Shown: positions 17,601-24,213, counted from the first letter of the stretch. The stretch is 33,447 nucleotides of DNA from an uncultured bacterium (GCA_903847915.1 CAINEW010000007.1:1-33447); one strand, 5' to 3'. Notes: generated by a model not told the origin, from the sequence alone. Numbers and translations: made by a program.

Positions 17601-18069
17601 GAACAACTACTCCTCCCCCTGTTCCCGTGCCAGTGCCAGTTCCCGTCCCGGTTCCTGTACCAGCCATTGCATTCAATTTTGCACGGCTTATTGGACCAAC
17701 ATAACCCGAAACCGGGCTAATACCAGACGCTCTCTGCCATGCCTGCACAGCCGCCTTGGTCAAAGGACCAAACGTACCAGTTGGCGTAGCAATTTTAAGA
17801 TATCCTCCGCTAATCAAAACATTTTGAAGAGCGGTTACATCAGCTCCTTTTGAACCAACTGTGAGGTTTTTGGTAAAGGAATATGATGCAGTGCCTTGTG
17901 GGCTTCCAAGCTGAGCCTGCAAAGCAGCAATTTGTGCTAACAATGCTTGGATTTGATCTGCTGTACTCGTTTGTGCGGATACAACAGAAATTGAAGCAAC
18001 ACCAGAAAGCGACATCACTGTTACGAGTGAGATCACTACTGATGTAGCTTTTCGTGTAAACGTACTCAT
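14659..18069 (-). CDS. Large secreted surface protein with peptidoglycan-binding domain and shared C-terminal module
   Basis: 1136 residues. Signal peptide at 1-32 (basic start, hydrophobic core, S-V-V-S-A-Q). A short leucine/glutamine-rich helix at 36-56 is followed by a PG_binding_1 domain at about 66-135 (G-S-K-G-A-D-V-T-A-L-Q-N-V-L ... G-T-F-G-P-L-T-K-A-A-V-Q-A-W-Q). A Gly-Thr dipeptide linker spans about 137-150. The remaining 980 residues are Ser/Thr/Val-rich beta domains in tandem with almost no cysteine. The last 340 residues are clearly homologous to the C-terminal part of the 518-residue protein ending at 22530. The end is acidic (D-E-A-D-L-G-Y-S-G-N-A-D-S-D) and could bind calcium. 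It is probably an S-layer-like or adhesive coat protein. No Shine-Dalgarno sequence is seen, and only 22 nt separate it from the GIY-YIG gene. Confidence 0.8.
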   Translation of the reverse strand: MSTFTRKATSVVISLVTVMSLSGVASISVVSAQTSTADQIQALLAQIAALQAQLGSPQGTASYSFTKNLTVGSKGADVTALQNVLISGGYLKIATPTGTFGPLTKAAVQAWQRASGISPVSGYVGPISRAKLNAMAGTGTGTGTGTGTGTGGGVVVPTGTDLQVSVASDSPSAMIIGSGTAFNPALKVKLSAGSKTVKVNALTVAKGGFVTNSNISGVDVVDEMGVRYGQVISSINADNTVYITFGSSPLTIAAGTTKSLTVRFNLAVGASSGSVMFSLASVSAISADTTAISGSFPLAGATMQIVSGSSALASSTITVLTSTGSSTLSVDLVGSQEITKFSVTENSSNEALKIYKWTLYNYGNATDKDYADVQLVAQDGTVLATAQPSGAWVTFDLSASPYTIDKGLTKNFTIKAKLIGGTTKTIKLVVYNNYDVDFRGATTGVSVLPVGGSPDTTFPIGNAYNQTTIGAGTVTLTLAADSPSSSVVPGSNNIVLAKYNAKPTGENYELRQISFGLDQDAASIVLTGTVFVKVNDAIVYSEGASSWNANGTARTVTLSSYPVLTAGVNNTIQVEVSVNSTATASDSYFVNNMDLIQVKRLVSGDLLSDSDTGLNTSAIDGLAIGVKAAKLAVTTLTTPVANSVVGGTNGYEYATFQLNAQSGGEDVKVSTIIVTHTGPTPTNVSNLVMYKDSDTTPLVTSASTATNASTVTFSFSTPITVTRATPVTIHLKADALSGTASTSTFNIASSSGAIVATGVTTGNSLTHGTDITYGGSGQMMTHVSAGTLTLSLVSGSGASPSTNQVVSAGTSNGTYFAFKLTSQFESQKITSLKITATTSANGLASTTLTNIRLYESSAVTPFAQASQFDACNPSQCTITFTASDNLLSAPVPATGVTIYVKADVAAGGSTILGDNFKFMIASSTGDIATKGSVTAGTTATKTGTPTATGISYVVPSTVTIAPASSNWGSARTVGTGSGQSIAAFKITNNGSAPVYIASSSVMRFANGGSATATLTFDMNASAMGGGESDVSVDYPNSSTTFSTGASSTIDFDLSSVSAANRKIDGGSWRYITIKTTGAAVNNNTFQFSVSALGNILFSVDEADLGYSGNADSDISDIITDLYVDGTPSLGAVTASS
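17620..17661 (-). repeat. Gly-Thr-encoding hexanucleotide repeat (linker)
   Basis: About seven degenerate GGNACN units encode the Gly-Thr linker between the peptidoglycan-binding domain and the beta domains of the large surface protein. The copies differ at third codon positions, so selection on the protein rather than recent slippage is likely. Confidence 0.75.
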
Positions 18070-18091
18070 AATTATTTTGTATTTTGTATTT

Positions 18092-18367
18092 TCACCCTCC
18101 CAACTTTTGAAACAATTCGCTTAAATAATTTTTTAAAACACGTTTGAGATAATTCTTACCCCATCCGGTTTTTAAAAATTTTTCTCTTGCAAATGCGTCT
18201 TGTTGATTTAAATAAATCTCTACATAAACTGTTTTAAACGGTGCTCTGTGTTTTGTAGAATACGATCTTCCGTTATTATGTTCTTTAAATCTCCGTTCAA
18301 AATTATTGGTACATCCTACATAGAAATCCCCATCTTTTTGACTACGCAAAACATACACATAATGCAT
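18092..18367 (-). CDS. Stand-alone GIY-YIG endonuclease-domain protein
   Basis: 91 residues, all of it one GIY-YIG domain. M-H-Y-V-Y-V-L-R-S-Q gives the G-I-Y-equivalent strand (Y-V-Y), D-F-Y-V-G-C-T-N-N the Y-I-G-equivalent. R-R-F-K-E-H-N-N-G has the catalytic Arg and His, and E-K-F-L-K-T-G-W-G-K-N-Y-L-K supplies the conserved Glu. Small proteins of this kind (UPF0213/URI-like) cleave DNA in homing and repair families; the cellular role of the solitary CPR versions is unknown. The last codons (F-Q-K-L-G-G-stop) are encoded by one arm of a 19-bp inverted repeat whose other arm lies just upstream of the ATG. The gene thus occupies the interior of a split palindrome. Confidence 0.9.
   Translation of the reverse strand: MHYVYVLRSQKDGDFYVGCTNNFERRFKEHNNGRSYSTKHRAPFKTVYVEIYLNQQDAFAREKFLKTGWGKNYLKRVLKNYLSELFQKLGG
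18094..18112 (+). repeat. Left arm of 19-bp inverted repeat around the GIY-YIG gene
   Basis: Perfect complement of 18370-18388. Read on the minus strand this arm encodes the last residues of the GIY-YIG protein. Confidence 0.9.
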
Positions 18368-18369
18368 TA

Positions 18370-18388
18370 TTTCAAAAGTTGGGAGGGT
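18370..18388 (-). repeat. Right arm of 19-bp inverted repeat around the GIY-YIG gene
   Basis: Perfect complement of 18094-18112, located 2 nt upstream of the GIY-YIG ATG. Confidence 0.9.
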
Positions 18389-18645
18389 AAATTTTGACTA
18401 TTTGTTTGTTTTTTTCGAGCCGACCTGCGAGTCGCAGATAAGCTCTATCGACCTTTTCCGCCTTGGGCGGAGGTTTTCGGCACATTCGCGATCCCTCGTT
18501 TCGACGTCCGCGTGAGTGAGGATTGCAGACAGGAGTAAAGGGTGAATGGGTTGGTGGTGAAATGAACAGAACCCGCCTTCGTCCTCATGGACTTCGGCGA
18601 GGTTGTTTCTGCGTGACCCCGATTGCTATCGGGGGACGAATAAAC

Positions 18646-18667
18646 AAAAAACTCGCATAAATGCGAG
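18646..18667 (-). terminator. Rho-independent terminator downstream of the clpB unit
   Basis: Minus strand: CTCGCAT-TT-ATGCGAG stem (18667-18652) followed by six T (18651-18646). It lies about 260 nt after the stop of the membrane-protein gene ending at 18929 and would end transcription coming from clpB. Confidence 0.7.
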
Positions 18668-18825
18668 ACTAGTAAATAAGAAGAGTACGAAACAAGGCAC
18701 AAATAGTATTTATACACCATTTGCCCTTTGCTCCCTGCCCTTTACCAAATTGCCTAGCCTCACACTAAGCACTGTTATGTATATCCTTTCTTGTTAAAGA
18801 GTGCAAGAAAACACTCTTCCCCTAG

Positions 18826-18834
18826 TTATCCACA
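18826..18834 (+). promoter_or_regulatory. DnaA-box consensus (TTATCCACA)
   Basis: An exact match to the classical 9-mer. It is single within this intergenic region; a second copy in the opposite orientation lies at 24133-24141. No cluster or AT-rich unwinding array is seen, so an origin is not claimed. Confidence 0.3.
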
Positions 18835-18928
18835 GCCACAAAAGCTAATTATTGACTGCCTTTTTGGCTTATATAGATATAACGATAAACTGACCTATTA
18901 GTTACATAGAGCACTCACTCTTTCACGT

Positions 18929-19660
18929 CTAAATCCGCCATGAAATAAAGGCAAAAAGAAGGAATAAAAACACCAAAAAAGTACCTACATGGCGCATAAA
19001 AAATATCTTCGTAAGCTCACCCCTAAAATGAGCCAATACCACATCCCTTAAAAGAACCACAATCAACACGCCCTCTATCACAATAAAAAGAGGAGTGAGA
19101 GGAAGCAACACAGTAATCCACACATTTTCCGCAACAAGCAGTCCCGCAACGCCCGCACATGCCCACACTCGCATGGGATAGGTGATATGATAAAAAAGAA
19201 GAAATTCACGTACTGCACCCAAAACTACTCCTCCCCATACAAAAGGAATAAGCGAAGATAAAGAAAAAGAAAAAAGAAGTCCGTGCGTCACTAAAAAGAA
19301 CACAAAAAGAAGAATAGTTTGAAATAATAAATAACACTCTTCGCGACGCGCAAATGATCCATCCATAAGGCCGAAGATGAGAGATGAGAGAATGAGAAAT
19401 GAGAAAAGTGAGAAAGTGAGAGGAAACACAAAAACACTTATAATACTCGTCGCAAGAAAAAGAACGAAAGAGAAAAGAACTATTCTACGTTCAGGAGTGC
19501 ATTTTAAAAATAACCACATACCCACACCACACACCACAATTACCCCTAACACCCCCTTCGTGAGTGCAAGAAAGAGAAATGCGAGGAGAATAATACTAAC
19601 ACTAGACGCTAATCTCCACGTGCTCGGACTTATTGAGCGAAACGCGAATCGTATGTCCAT
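18929..19660 (-). CDS. Polytopic membrane protein of unknown function
   Basis: 243 residues, not recognised. Roughly seven or eight hydrophobic helices cover nearly the whole length, for example [17 protein letters not shown] and [19 protein letters not shown]. There are very few charged residues outside short loops such as C-T-P-E-R-R and [10 protein letters not shown]. The ATG at 19660 lies 59 bp inside the end of clpB in another frame, an unusually long overlap. No later Met exists before residue 48, so the overlap is probably real unless a non-ATG start is used. Being coupled to clpB suggests co-expression under heat-shock control, but no function can be assigned. Confidence 0.6.
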   Translation of the reverse strand: MDIRFAFRSISPSTWRLASSVSIILLAFLFLALTKGVLGVIVVCGVGMWLFLKCTPERRIVLFSFVLFLATSIISVFVFPLTFSLFSFLILSSLIFGLMDGSFARREECYLLFQTILLFVFFLVTHGLLFSFSLSSLIPFVWGGVVLGAVREFLLFYHITYPMRVWACAGVAGLLVAENVWITVLLPLTPLFIVIEGVLIVVLLRDVVLAHFRGELTKIFFMRHVGTFLVFLFLLFAFISWRI

Positions 19661-22271
19661 GGGTTAATTCTCCTTTTACCATTTTATCGGCCAAAGCGTC
19701 CACAATCATTTTTTGAATCAAACGACGGATAGGACGCGCCCCAAAATCAGGATCAAATCCTTTGTGCACCAAATACGCGCGCACCGCGGGCTTCACCGCA
19801 ATCGTAATCCCCTTTTTCGCCAAGCGTTCTTCTAATTTCTGAAGTTGAATATCCACAATCGTCTCCAAATCTTTTTTACGGAGCGAATGAAACACCACGA
19901 CCTCATCAAGCCGATTTAAAAACTCGGGACGAAACGTATCGCGCAACGCGGTCATCACCTTATCCTTAAATTCACTTTCTTTCGCTTCATGTGCACGATC
20001 TTCCCCCTCTTCATCGTGAAATCCCAAACGTGACATCGCACGAAAATAGTCACTTCCCACATTAGACGTCAAAATAATAATCGTATTTTTAAAATTCACC
20101 TGTTTTCCTTTTCCATCCGTCAGATGGCCGTTATCCAACACTTGAAGCAAAATATTAAACACTTCCGGATGTGCTTTTTCAATTTCATCAAACAACACCA
20201 AACTATACGGCCGATGGCGTACCAATTCAGTGAGTTGTCCCCCTTCTTCGTGTCCCACATACCCCGGCGGCGACCCCACCAAACGCGCCACGGCATGTCG
20301 CTCCATATATTCAGACATATCAACTCGTATGAGCGCCTTATCATCATTAAACATAAACTCTGCTAATGCCCGCGCGAGCTCTGTTTTCCCCACACCGGTC
20401 GGTCCTAAAAACATAAATGATCCGGCAGGGCGATCTTCATCCGCAAGGCCAGTACGCGAGCGACGCAACGCGCGCGAAACCGCATCAATCGCCTCGTCCT
20501 GTCCCACCACCCGCTTGTGGAGCACATCTTCAAGCCGTGCCAATTTTTGCATTTCTGATTCAAGCATCCGCATCACCGGAATCCCCGTCCATCGCGAAAC
20601 GACCGCCGCAATATCCTGCTCGTCCACTACTTCTTTAATATATTTTGAAGGAGGCGCATTCTTTTTTCCTCGTGCCCCTTTCGGCGATTTTTTCACAGTA
20701 TGTAAACTTTCAAAATCACTATATTCTTTTTCGGTCGCAGGGATTTCCCCATAACGAATTTGCGCCACACGATCAAAACGCCCTTCTCGTTCAGCAATTT
20801 CCGCCTCACGACGCAAGTCATCTATTTTCTTTTTGAGTGCATGCAGTTGTTCTACACCTTTTTTCTCCCCTTGCCATTGCGCCCCCATCATTTCATTTTT
20901 TCCCTTCAATCCCGCAAGTTCTTTTTCAAGATCCTTCAGACGTTTCGCACTCTTCGCACCCTTTTCTTTCATAAGCGCGGACTTTTCAATTTCAAGACGA
21001 GTGATGTCACGCCGAATCAAGTCAAGATCATGAGGCACGCTGTCGGATTCAAGCCGACGCGCCGAAGCCGCTTCATCAATCAAATCCACTGCCTTATCCG
21101 GCAAAAAACGATCAGTAATATACCGCGAAGATAAGTCCACCGCCGCAAGAATCGCCGCATCAGAAATCGTAAGTCCATGATGCATTTCATATTTTTCTTT
21201 CAAGCCCCGCAAAATCGCGATAGAGTCCTCCACCGTGGGCTCGTCCACATGAATCGGTTGAAATCTGCGCTCAAGCGCCGCATCGCGTTCAATATGTTTT
21301 TGATATTCTTTGAGGGTCGTCGCCCCAATCGCATGGAGTTCTCCGCGCGCAAGCGCAGGTTTTAATAAATTAGAGGCGTCCACCGCTCCTTCCGCTGCCC
21401 CCGCACCCACAATCATATGAATCTCATCAATAAAAAGAATGATGCTCCCCTGCGCTTCCTGCACCTCGCGTAAAAATGCCTTCAAGCGATCTTCAAATTC
21501 TCCGCGAAATTTCGTCCCCGCAATAAGCGCGCCCAAATCCATCATCACCACATCTTTATTTTTTAATGATTCTGGCACTTCGCCTGATACAATTCTCTGC
21601 GCTAATCCTTCCACAATCGCGGTCTTCCCCACTCCCGGCTCGCCAATCAAGACAGGATTATTTTTCGTGCGTCGCGAAAGGATTTGCATCAAACGTCGCA
21701 GTTCTTCTTCTCGTCCCACGACCGGATCAAGCTTTCCTTGCCGCGCCCGTTCGGTAAGATTGATAGAATATTTTTGCAACGCCTGCAATTTACTCTCCGG
21801 CATCTCATCGGTCACCCGCATAGATCCGCGCAGTTCTAAAAGCGCACGTAAAAGTGGTTCACGACGCGCGCCGAATCGCACAAGGAGTTCTTGCACTGCA
21901 GAGGGTACATCAAGCAACGCAAGGAGAAGATGTTCGCACGAAATAAACTCGTCTTTTTGCGCAAGCGCAATTTCTCCTGCGTGATCCAACAAGCGCATCA
22001 CCTCTTGCGATAAATAGAGTTGCCCCACCGTGCCTCCCATCGTAAAAATTTTAGGAAGCTGATTTAAATGTTGTTCAAGCGCCGATTCAAGGTCGCTAAT
22101 ATTGACCTGTGCACGCACAAGCATCGGACGCACGAGTGTCGTCTCATCCGTCAAAAGTGAGGAGAGAATATGGACGCTCTTCAGTTCCCCGTGATGCGCA
22201 TGCGCGACAAGCTCCTGCGCGGACTGCAACGCCTCTTGGGCTTTAATCGTGAATTTATGAAAGTTTGGCAT
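19602..22271 (-). CDS. clpB: ATP-dependent disaggregase ClpB
   Basis: 889 residues. A Clp N-domain (double Clp_N repeat) spans about 1-150. AAA-1 has Walker A G-E-P-G-V-G-K-T at 210-217, Walker [10 protein letters not shown] near 277-285 and the pore loop region [10 protein letters not shown] coiled-coil middle domain covers about 410-525, and AAA-2 has Walker A G-P-T-G-V-G-K-T at 623-630. The long middle domain and the lack of an obvious ClpP-binding loop favour ClpB over ClpC. The protein would pull aggregated polypeptides through its hexamer pore with DnaK. A basic Gly/Lys/Pro-rich insert at about 527-545 between middle domain and AAA-2 is unusual. Expression is probably under HrcA control through the CIRCE element at 22398-22424. 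No Shine-Dalgarno sequence precedes the ATG. Confidence 0.93.
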   Translation of the reverse strand: MPNFHKFTIKAQEALQSAQELVAHAHHGELKSVHILSSLLTDETTLVRPMLVRAQVNISDLESALEQHLNQLPKIFTMGGTVGQLYLSQEVMRLLDHAGEIALAQKDEFISCEHLLLALLDVPSAVQELLVRFGARREPLLRALLELRGSMRVTDEMPESKLQALQKYSINLTERARQGKLDPVVGREEELRRLMQILSRRTKNNPVLIGEPGVGKTAIVEGLAQRIVSGEVPESLKNKDVVMMDLGALIAGTKFRGEFEDRLKAFLREVQEAQGSIILFIDEIHMIVGAGAAEGAVDASNLLKPALARGELHAIGATTLKEYQKHIERDAALERRFQPIHVDEPTVEDSIAILRGLKEKYEMHHGLTISDAAILAAVDLSSRYITDRFLPDKAVDLIDEAASARRLESDSVPHDLDLIRRDITRLEIEKSALMKEKGAKSAKRLKDLEKELAGLKGKNEMMGAQWQGEKKGVEQLHALKKKIDDLRREAEIAEREGRFDRVAQIRYGEIPATEKEYSDFESLHTVKKSPKGARGKKNAPPSKYIKEVVDEQDIAAVVSRWTGIPVMRMLESEMQKLARLEDVLHKRVVGQDEAIDAVSRALRRSRTGLADEDRPAGSFMFLGPTGVGKTELARALAEFMFNDDKALIRVDMSEYMERHAVARLVGSPPGYVGHEEGGQLTELVRHRPYSLVLFDEIEKAHPEVFNILLQVLDNGHLTDGKGKQVNFKNTIIILTSNVGSDYFRAMSRLGFHDEEGEDRAHEAKESEFKDKVMTALRDTFRPEFLNRLDEVVVFHSLRKKDLETIVDIQLQKLEERLAKKGITIAVKPAVRAYLVHKGFDPDFGARPIRRLIQKMIVDALADKMVKGELTHGHTIRVSLNKSEHVEISV

Positions 22272-22273
22272 GC

Positions 22274-22327
22274 CGATGTGATTAAAATTTATAAGCTCAA
22301 TGCGAAGTAAATTTTACTATCACATCG
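22274..22327 (-). promoter_or_regulatory. Leader hairpin directly before the clpB start codon
   Basis: On the clpB transcript, bases 22327-22308 pair with 22291-22274: CGATGTGAT pairs with ATCACATCG and TAAAATTTA with its complement, with a 2-nt bulge. The loop is about 16 nt. The stem ends two bases before the ATG (22271). A stem this AT-rich, placed at a heat-shock gene start that lacks a Shine-Dalgarno sequence, could act as an RNA thermometer; that role is inference. Confidence 0.5.
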
Positions 22328-22376
22328 AGCACCTCGCCAAAGGCGGGTAATAAGCGACTTTTTAACTCTAGTGTAT

Positions 22377-22404
22377 ATTATACCAAACTCTTCAAAATTA
22401 GCAA
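22377..22404 (-). promoter_or_regulatory. Promoter of clpB
   Basis: Minus strand: TTGCTA (-35, 22404-22399), 16-nt spacer, and consensus TATAAT (-10, 22382-22377) preceded by TGG, an extended -10. The -35 lies inside the CIRCE operator, so a bound repressor would block RNA polymerase. The predicted leader is about 100 nt. Confidence 0.75.
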
Positions 22405-22424
22405 TCTCACCACTTGAGTGCTAA
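22398..22424. promoter_or_regulatory. CIRCE operator (HrcA binding site)
   Basis: TTAGCAATC, nine bases, GAGTGCTAA. The consensus is TTAGCACTC-N9-GAGTGCTAA, so only one base of 18 differs. The spacing is exactly nine. It overlaps the clpB -35 box. This is strong evidence for HrcA-type heat-shock repression. Confidence 0.9.
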
Positions 22425-22427
22425 TTC

Positions 22428-22459
22428 ACCCTCCTATCTTTTTTAAAAGATGGGAGGGT
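22428..22459. repeat. Palindrome between the 518-residue surface gene and clpB
   Basis: ACCCTCCTATCTTTT at 22428-22442 pairs with 22445-22459 with one mismatch and a 2-nt loop. A T-rich stretch follows on the plus strand only, so it is not a canonical terminator for the minus-strand surface gene (stop at 22530), although it sits where one would be expected. It begins 3 nt after the CIRCE element. The arms resemble those at 14567 and 18094. Confidence 0.7.
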
Positions 22460-22488
22460 TTTGGTTCTTATTTGGAGCGTCGGAACTT

Positions 22489-22519
22489 AATTACTATGAA
22501 TTACCACTAAATTACTACT
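22489..22519 (-). repeat. AATTACTACTG-type short tandem repeat, copy 1
   Basis: Three degenerate units of 10-11 bp (AATTACTATG, AATTACCACT, AATTACTACTG) directly 3' of the 518-residue gene stop. Related arrays occur at 24172-24213 and 29412-29433. Confidence 0.6.
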
Positions 22520-22529
22520 GTATCTCCTA

Positions 22530-24086
22530 TCATGCCTTAAACGTCACTGTCGCAAGCGATGGTCTTCCATCTACATAAAGCCCATAAATAGTATCACTCA
22601 AATCAGAATCATTATTTCCAGAATACCCAAGATCGCTTTCTTTCACGTCAAAACGGATATTTCCTAGCGCACTTACAGAAAGTTGCGCGGTATCATTATT
22701 CTGAGCAGCGCTATTGGTCTTAACCGTAATATATCTCCACGAACCTCCATCGATTTTCAATTCTTCAGAAGACGTCGCGAGAGTAAAATTAATGGTTGCT
22801 GATCCACCATTCCCCGATCCCACATAACCATTCCCTCCATTCCATGCTGAAACGTCAGATTGTGTACCACCCATCACAGAACCATAAATCTTAAAACTCA
22901 TCGATGTAGTCGCAGAGCCACCATTCGCAAATTTAAGAGATGAGGACAAAGAAATTGGAGTAGTCCCATTATTCACAATCTTAAAAATACCAACCATTTG
23001 ACCAGAACCAAGACCAACAGCTGTAGCAGTTGTTGGGTAAACTGCAGAAATAGTCACATTTTGAGGAACCACAAACGATCTCCCTTGAACACGTGGCGTA
23101 CCAACAACATTAGCAGGCGCAGCAGTTACTGCTGATATCGCCGTTACGTCATTCGGAGAAGTAATTTCAAACGTAAAATCGTCTCCAAGAATTGCCACTC
23201 CTCCAGCACTAATATCTGCTTTCACATGAAGAGTTACACCATCACTCGTAATAGGAGTAGAAAGAATATTATCTGTCGCACTAAATACGACAACACATAA
23301 AACAACACTACACGAATCCATTTGTGGAGCAGAAGCAATCACTACATCTCCTTGATATATACGAATATTAGAAAGGGTAGTCGTTGCAAGATTTCCACGA
23401 GCAGTTAATTTCAAACTTCTTACTTTAACAGGATCACTACTCGGCATTGTATTCATCTTGAGTGGAAAATAAACATTATGAGCGGTACTAACATTCACCA
23501 CTTGATCCATCACAGGAACACCCTGACCTAAAGAAAGAATAAGTGTAGATGTTCCTGTGCCATACGCCGAGTTGAATATCGCTTGCACATTTTTCCGTTC
23601 ATTCATCGTCACCTGACATGTAAGCATAAGAGACGGACATTCGCCCGTAGGAAGCCCATTAGACACGTAGGTCACTTTCCATCCACCAAACGACGAGGGT
23701 TCTTTGGGAGTCGCAAGAAGTGGTACGATTACACCTTTCACGTGTTCAAAACTACATCTATTGTTTCCATTTTTTAAACATACAATACCAGGTCCTCTTA
23801 CTGACCCCGTTCCATTCCCATCCATCTTCACAGAAAGTTTTAATTTTTTAAAATAATCTCCCTCACCTAAGAAAACAGTAGGAGATGTGTCCGAAACAAC
23901 TGCAGGAGCAACTTCTTTTGGAGAAATGCTATCAACGCGCGTTTGTAGCGCACGCTCCGTAGTAGAAAGCGCCGCTAAAAGCGATGCATATCCATTATCA
24001 ACCTTTGTGCTTATGTTCCCTAAAGACACATATGCACCAAACATCATCACAACGACAAGAGCGCCTAACAATATTTTGTTTGTCAT
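22530..24086 (-). CDS. Anchored surface protein with InlB-type repeat and shared C-terminal module
   Basis: 518 residues. Residues 5-23 form a signal anchor or uncleaved signal peptide (I-L-L-G-A-L-V-V-V-M-M-F-G-A-Y-V), followed by a short helical stretch. Residues about 82-172 match the divergent InlB B-repeat pattern: K-M-D-G-N-G-T-G-S-V-R-G-P-G-I-V-C, then C-S-F, F-G-G-W, and C-x-V-T-M-N-E-R-K-N-V-Q-A-I-F, with four cysteines placed as in disulfide-bearing members. Residues about 178-518 align along their full length with the end of the 1136-residue protein, including G-G-S-W-R-Y-I-T-V-K-T and D-L-G-Y-S-G-N-N-D-S-D. The two therefore share a beta-rich module. A surface or adhesin role is inferred. 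The promoter at 24097-24126 leaves almost no leader. Confidence 0.72.
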   Translation of the reverse strand: MTNKILLGALVVVMMFGAYVSLGNISTKVDNGYASLLAALSTTERALQTRVDSISPKEVAPAVVSDTSPTVFLGEGDYFKKLKLSVKMDGNGTGSVRGPGIVCLKNGNNRCSFEHVKGVIVPLLATPKEPSSFGGWKVTYVSNGLPTGECPSLMLTCQVTMNERKNVQAIFNSAYGTGTSTLILSLGQGVPVMDQVVNVSTAHNVYFPLKMNTMPSSDPVKVRSLKLTARGNLATTTLSNIRIYQGDVVIASAPQMDSCSVVLCVVVFSATDNILSTPITSDGVTLHVKADISAGGVAILGDDFTFEITSPNDVTAISAVTAAPANVVGTPRVQGRSFVVPQNVTISAVYPTTATAVGLGSGQMVGIFKIVNNGTTPISLSSSLKFANGGSATTSMSFKIYGSVMGGTQSDVSAWNGGNGYVGSGNGGSATINFTLATSSEELKIDGGSWRYITVKTNSAAQNNDTAQLSVSALGNIRFDVKESDLGYSGNNDSDLSDTIYGLYVDGRPSLATVTFKA

Positions 24087-24096
24087 ATTACCTATA

Positions 24097-24126
24097 AGTA
24101 TACCCCCCCCTGACCTATCACAACAA
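24097..24126 (-). promoter_or_regulatory. Promoter of the 518-residue surface-protein gene
   Basis: Minus strand: TTGTTG (-35, 24126-24121), 18-nt spacer containing a G8 run, TATACT (-10, 24102-24097). Only 10 nt separate the -10 from the ATG, which suggests a leaderless or near-leaderless mRNA. Confidence 0.5.
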
Positions 24127-24132
24127 TAAAAC

Positions 24133-24141
24133 TGTGGATAA
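24133..24141 (-). promoter_or_regulatory. DnaA-box consensus (TTATCCACA on the minus strand)
   Basis: Exact 9-mer match, isolated, upstream of the surface-protein promoter. It could be chance, or a DnaA-regulated site; no origin is claimed. Confidence 0.3.
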
Positions 24142-24171
24142 GTTTTTAATGATTCATTCTTATTACTATTT

Positions 24172-24213
24172 AATTACAATGAATTACAACCGAATTACTA
24201 TTAATTACTACTG
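24172..24213 (-). repeat. AATTACTACTG-type short tandem repeat, copy 2
   Basis: Four units of 10-11 bp (AATTACAATG, AATTACAACCG, AATTACTATT, AATTACTACTG) ending 5 nt before the HtrA-like gene's stop. The period equals one DNA helical turn. Confidence 0.65.

Larger units (their letters stand above)
18094..18388 (-). mobile_element. Candidate GIY-YIG insertion unit inside a split palindrome
   Basis: ACCCTCCCAACTTTTGAAA at 18094-18112 is the exact complement of 18370-18388. The 257 bp between them contain nothing but the GIY-YIG gene. Two intact palindromes with nearly the same arms occur nearby (14567-14598 and 22428-22459), each with a 2-nt loop. The layout therefore looks like such a hairpin with a nuclease gene in its loop. 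Mobility is inference; the repeats are seen directly. Confidence 0.5.
18389..18928. other. Gene-free stretch rich in hairpins
   Basis: About 540 bp without a convincing gene. It holds a series of stem-loops: CTGCG-AGT-CGCAG near 18425, TCCGCC-TTG-GGCGGA at 18457-18471, a long imperfect hairpin at about 18569-18604, CCCCGAT-TGCT-ATCGGGG at 18617-18634 and a terminator at 18646-18667. Further right are a 7-bp stem (AAGAGTG/CACTCTT near 18797-18818) and one DnaA-box consensus. A 91-codon minus-strand frame (18445-18720) runs through these hairpins but resembles no protein. The part at 18420-18640 is more GC-rich than its surroundings and could be a structured RNA; searches by eye for RNase P, tmRNA and SRP motifs did not give a convincing match. 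Confidence 0.5.

Noticed and set aside
18420-18640. Possible RNase P RNA or tmRNA
   Set aside because: Only a short CAGAACCC-like match is present. The GAGGAAAGTCC core of RNase P and the tmRNA tag frame with its acceptor arm were not found on either strand.
18445-18720. 91-codon minus-strand open frame
   Set aside because: It runs through several perfect hairpins and a terminator, has no ribosome site and resembles no protein family. It is most likely a chance frame.
18826-18834. Replication origin
   Set aside because: There is a single DnaA box, with no dnaA or dnaN gene and no cluster of boxes.
20230-20754. 174-codon plus-strand frame opposite clpB (also 181 codons at 21439-21984)
   Set aside because: It is antisense to well-conserved clpB sequence and shows composition mirroring it, so it is a shadow frame.
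22428-22459. Classical terminator for the 518-residue gene
   Set aside because: The stem is good, but no T-run follows on the minus strand, so it is listed as a palindrome instead.
24172-24213. CRISPR array
   Set aside because: The units are only 10-11 bp, directly joined without spacers, and no cas genes are nearby.
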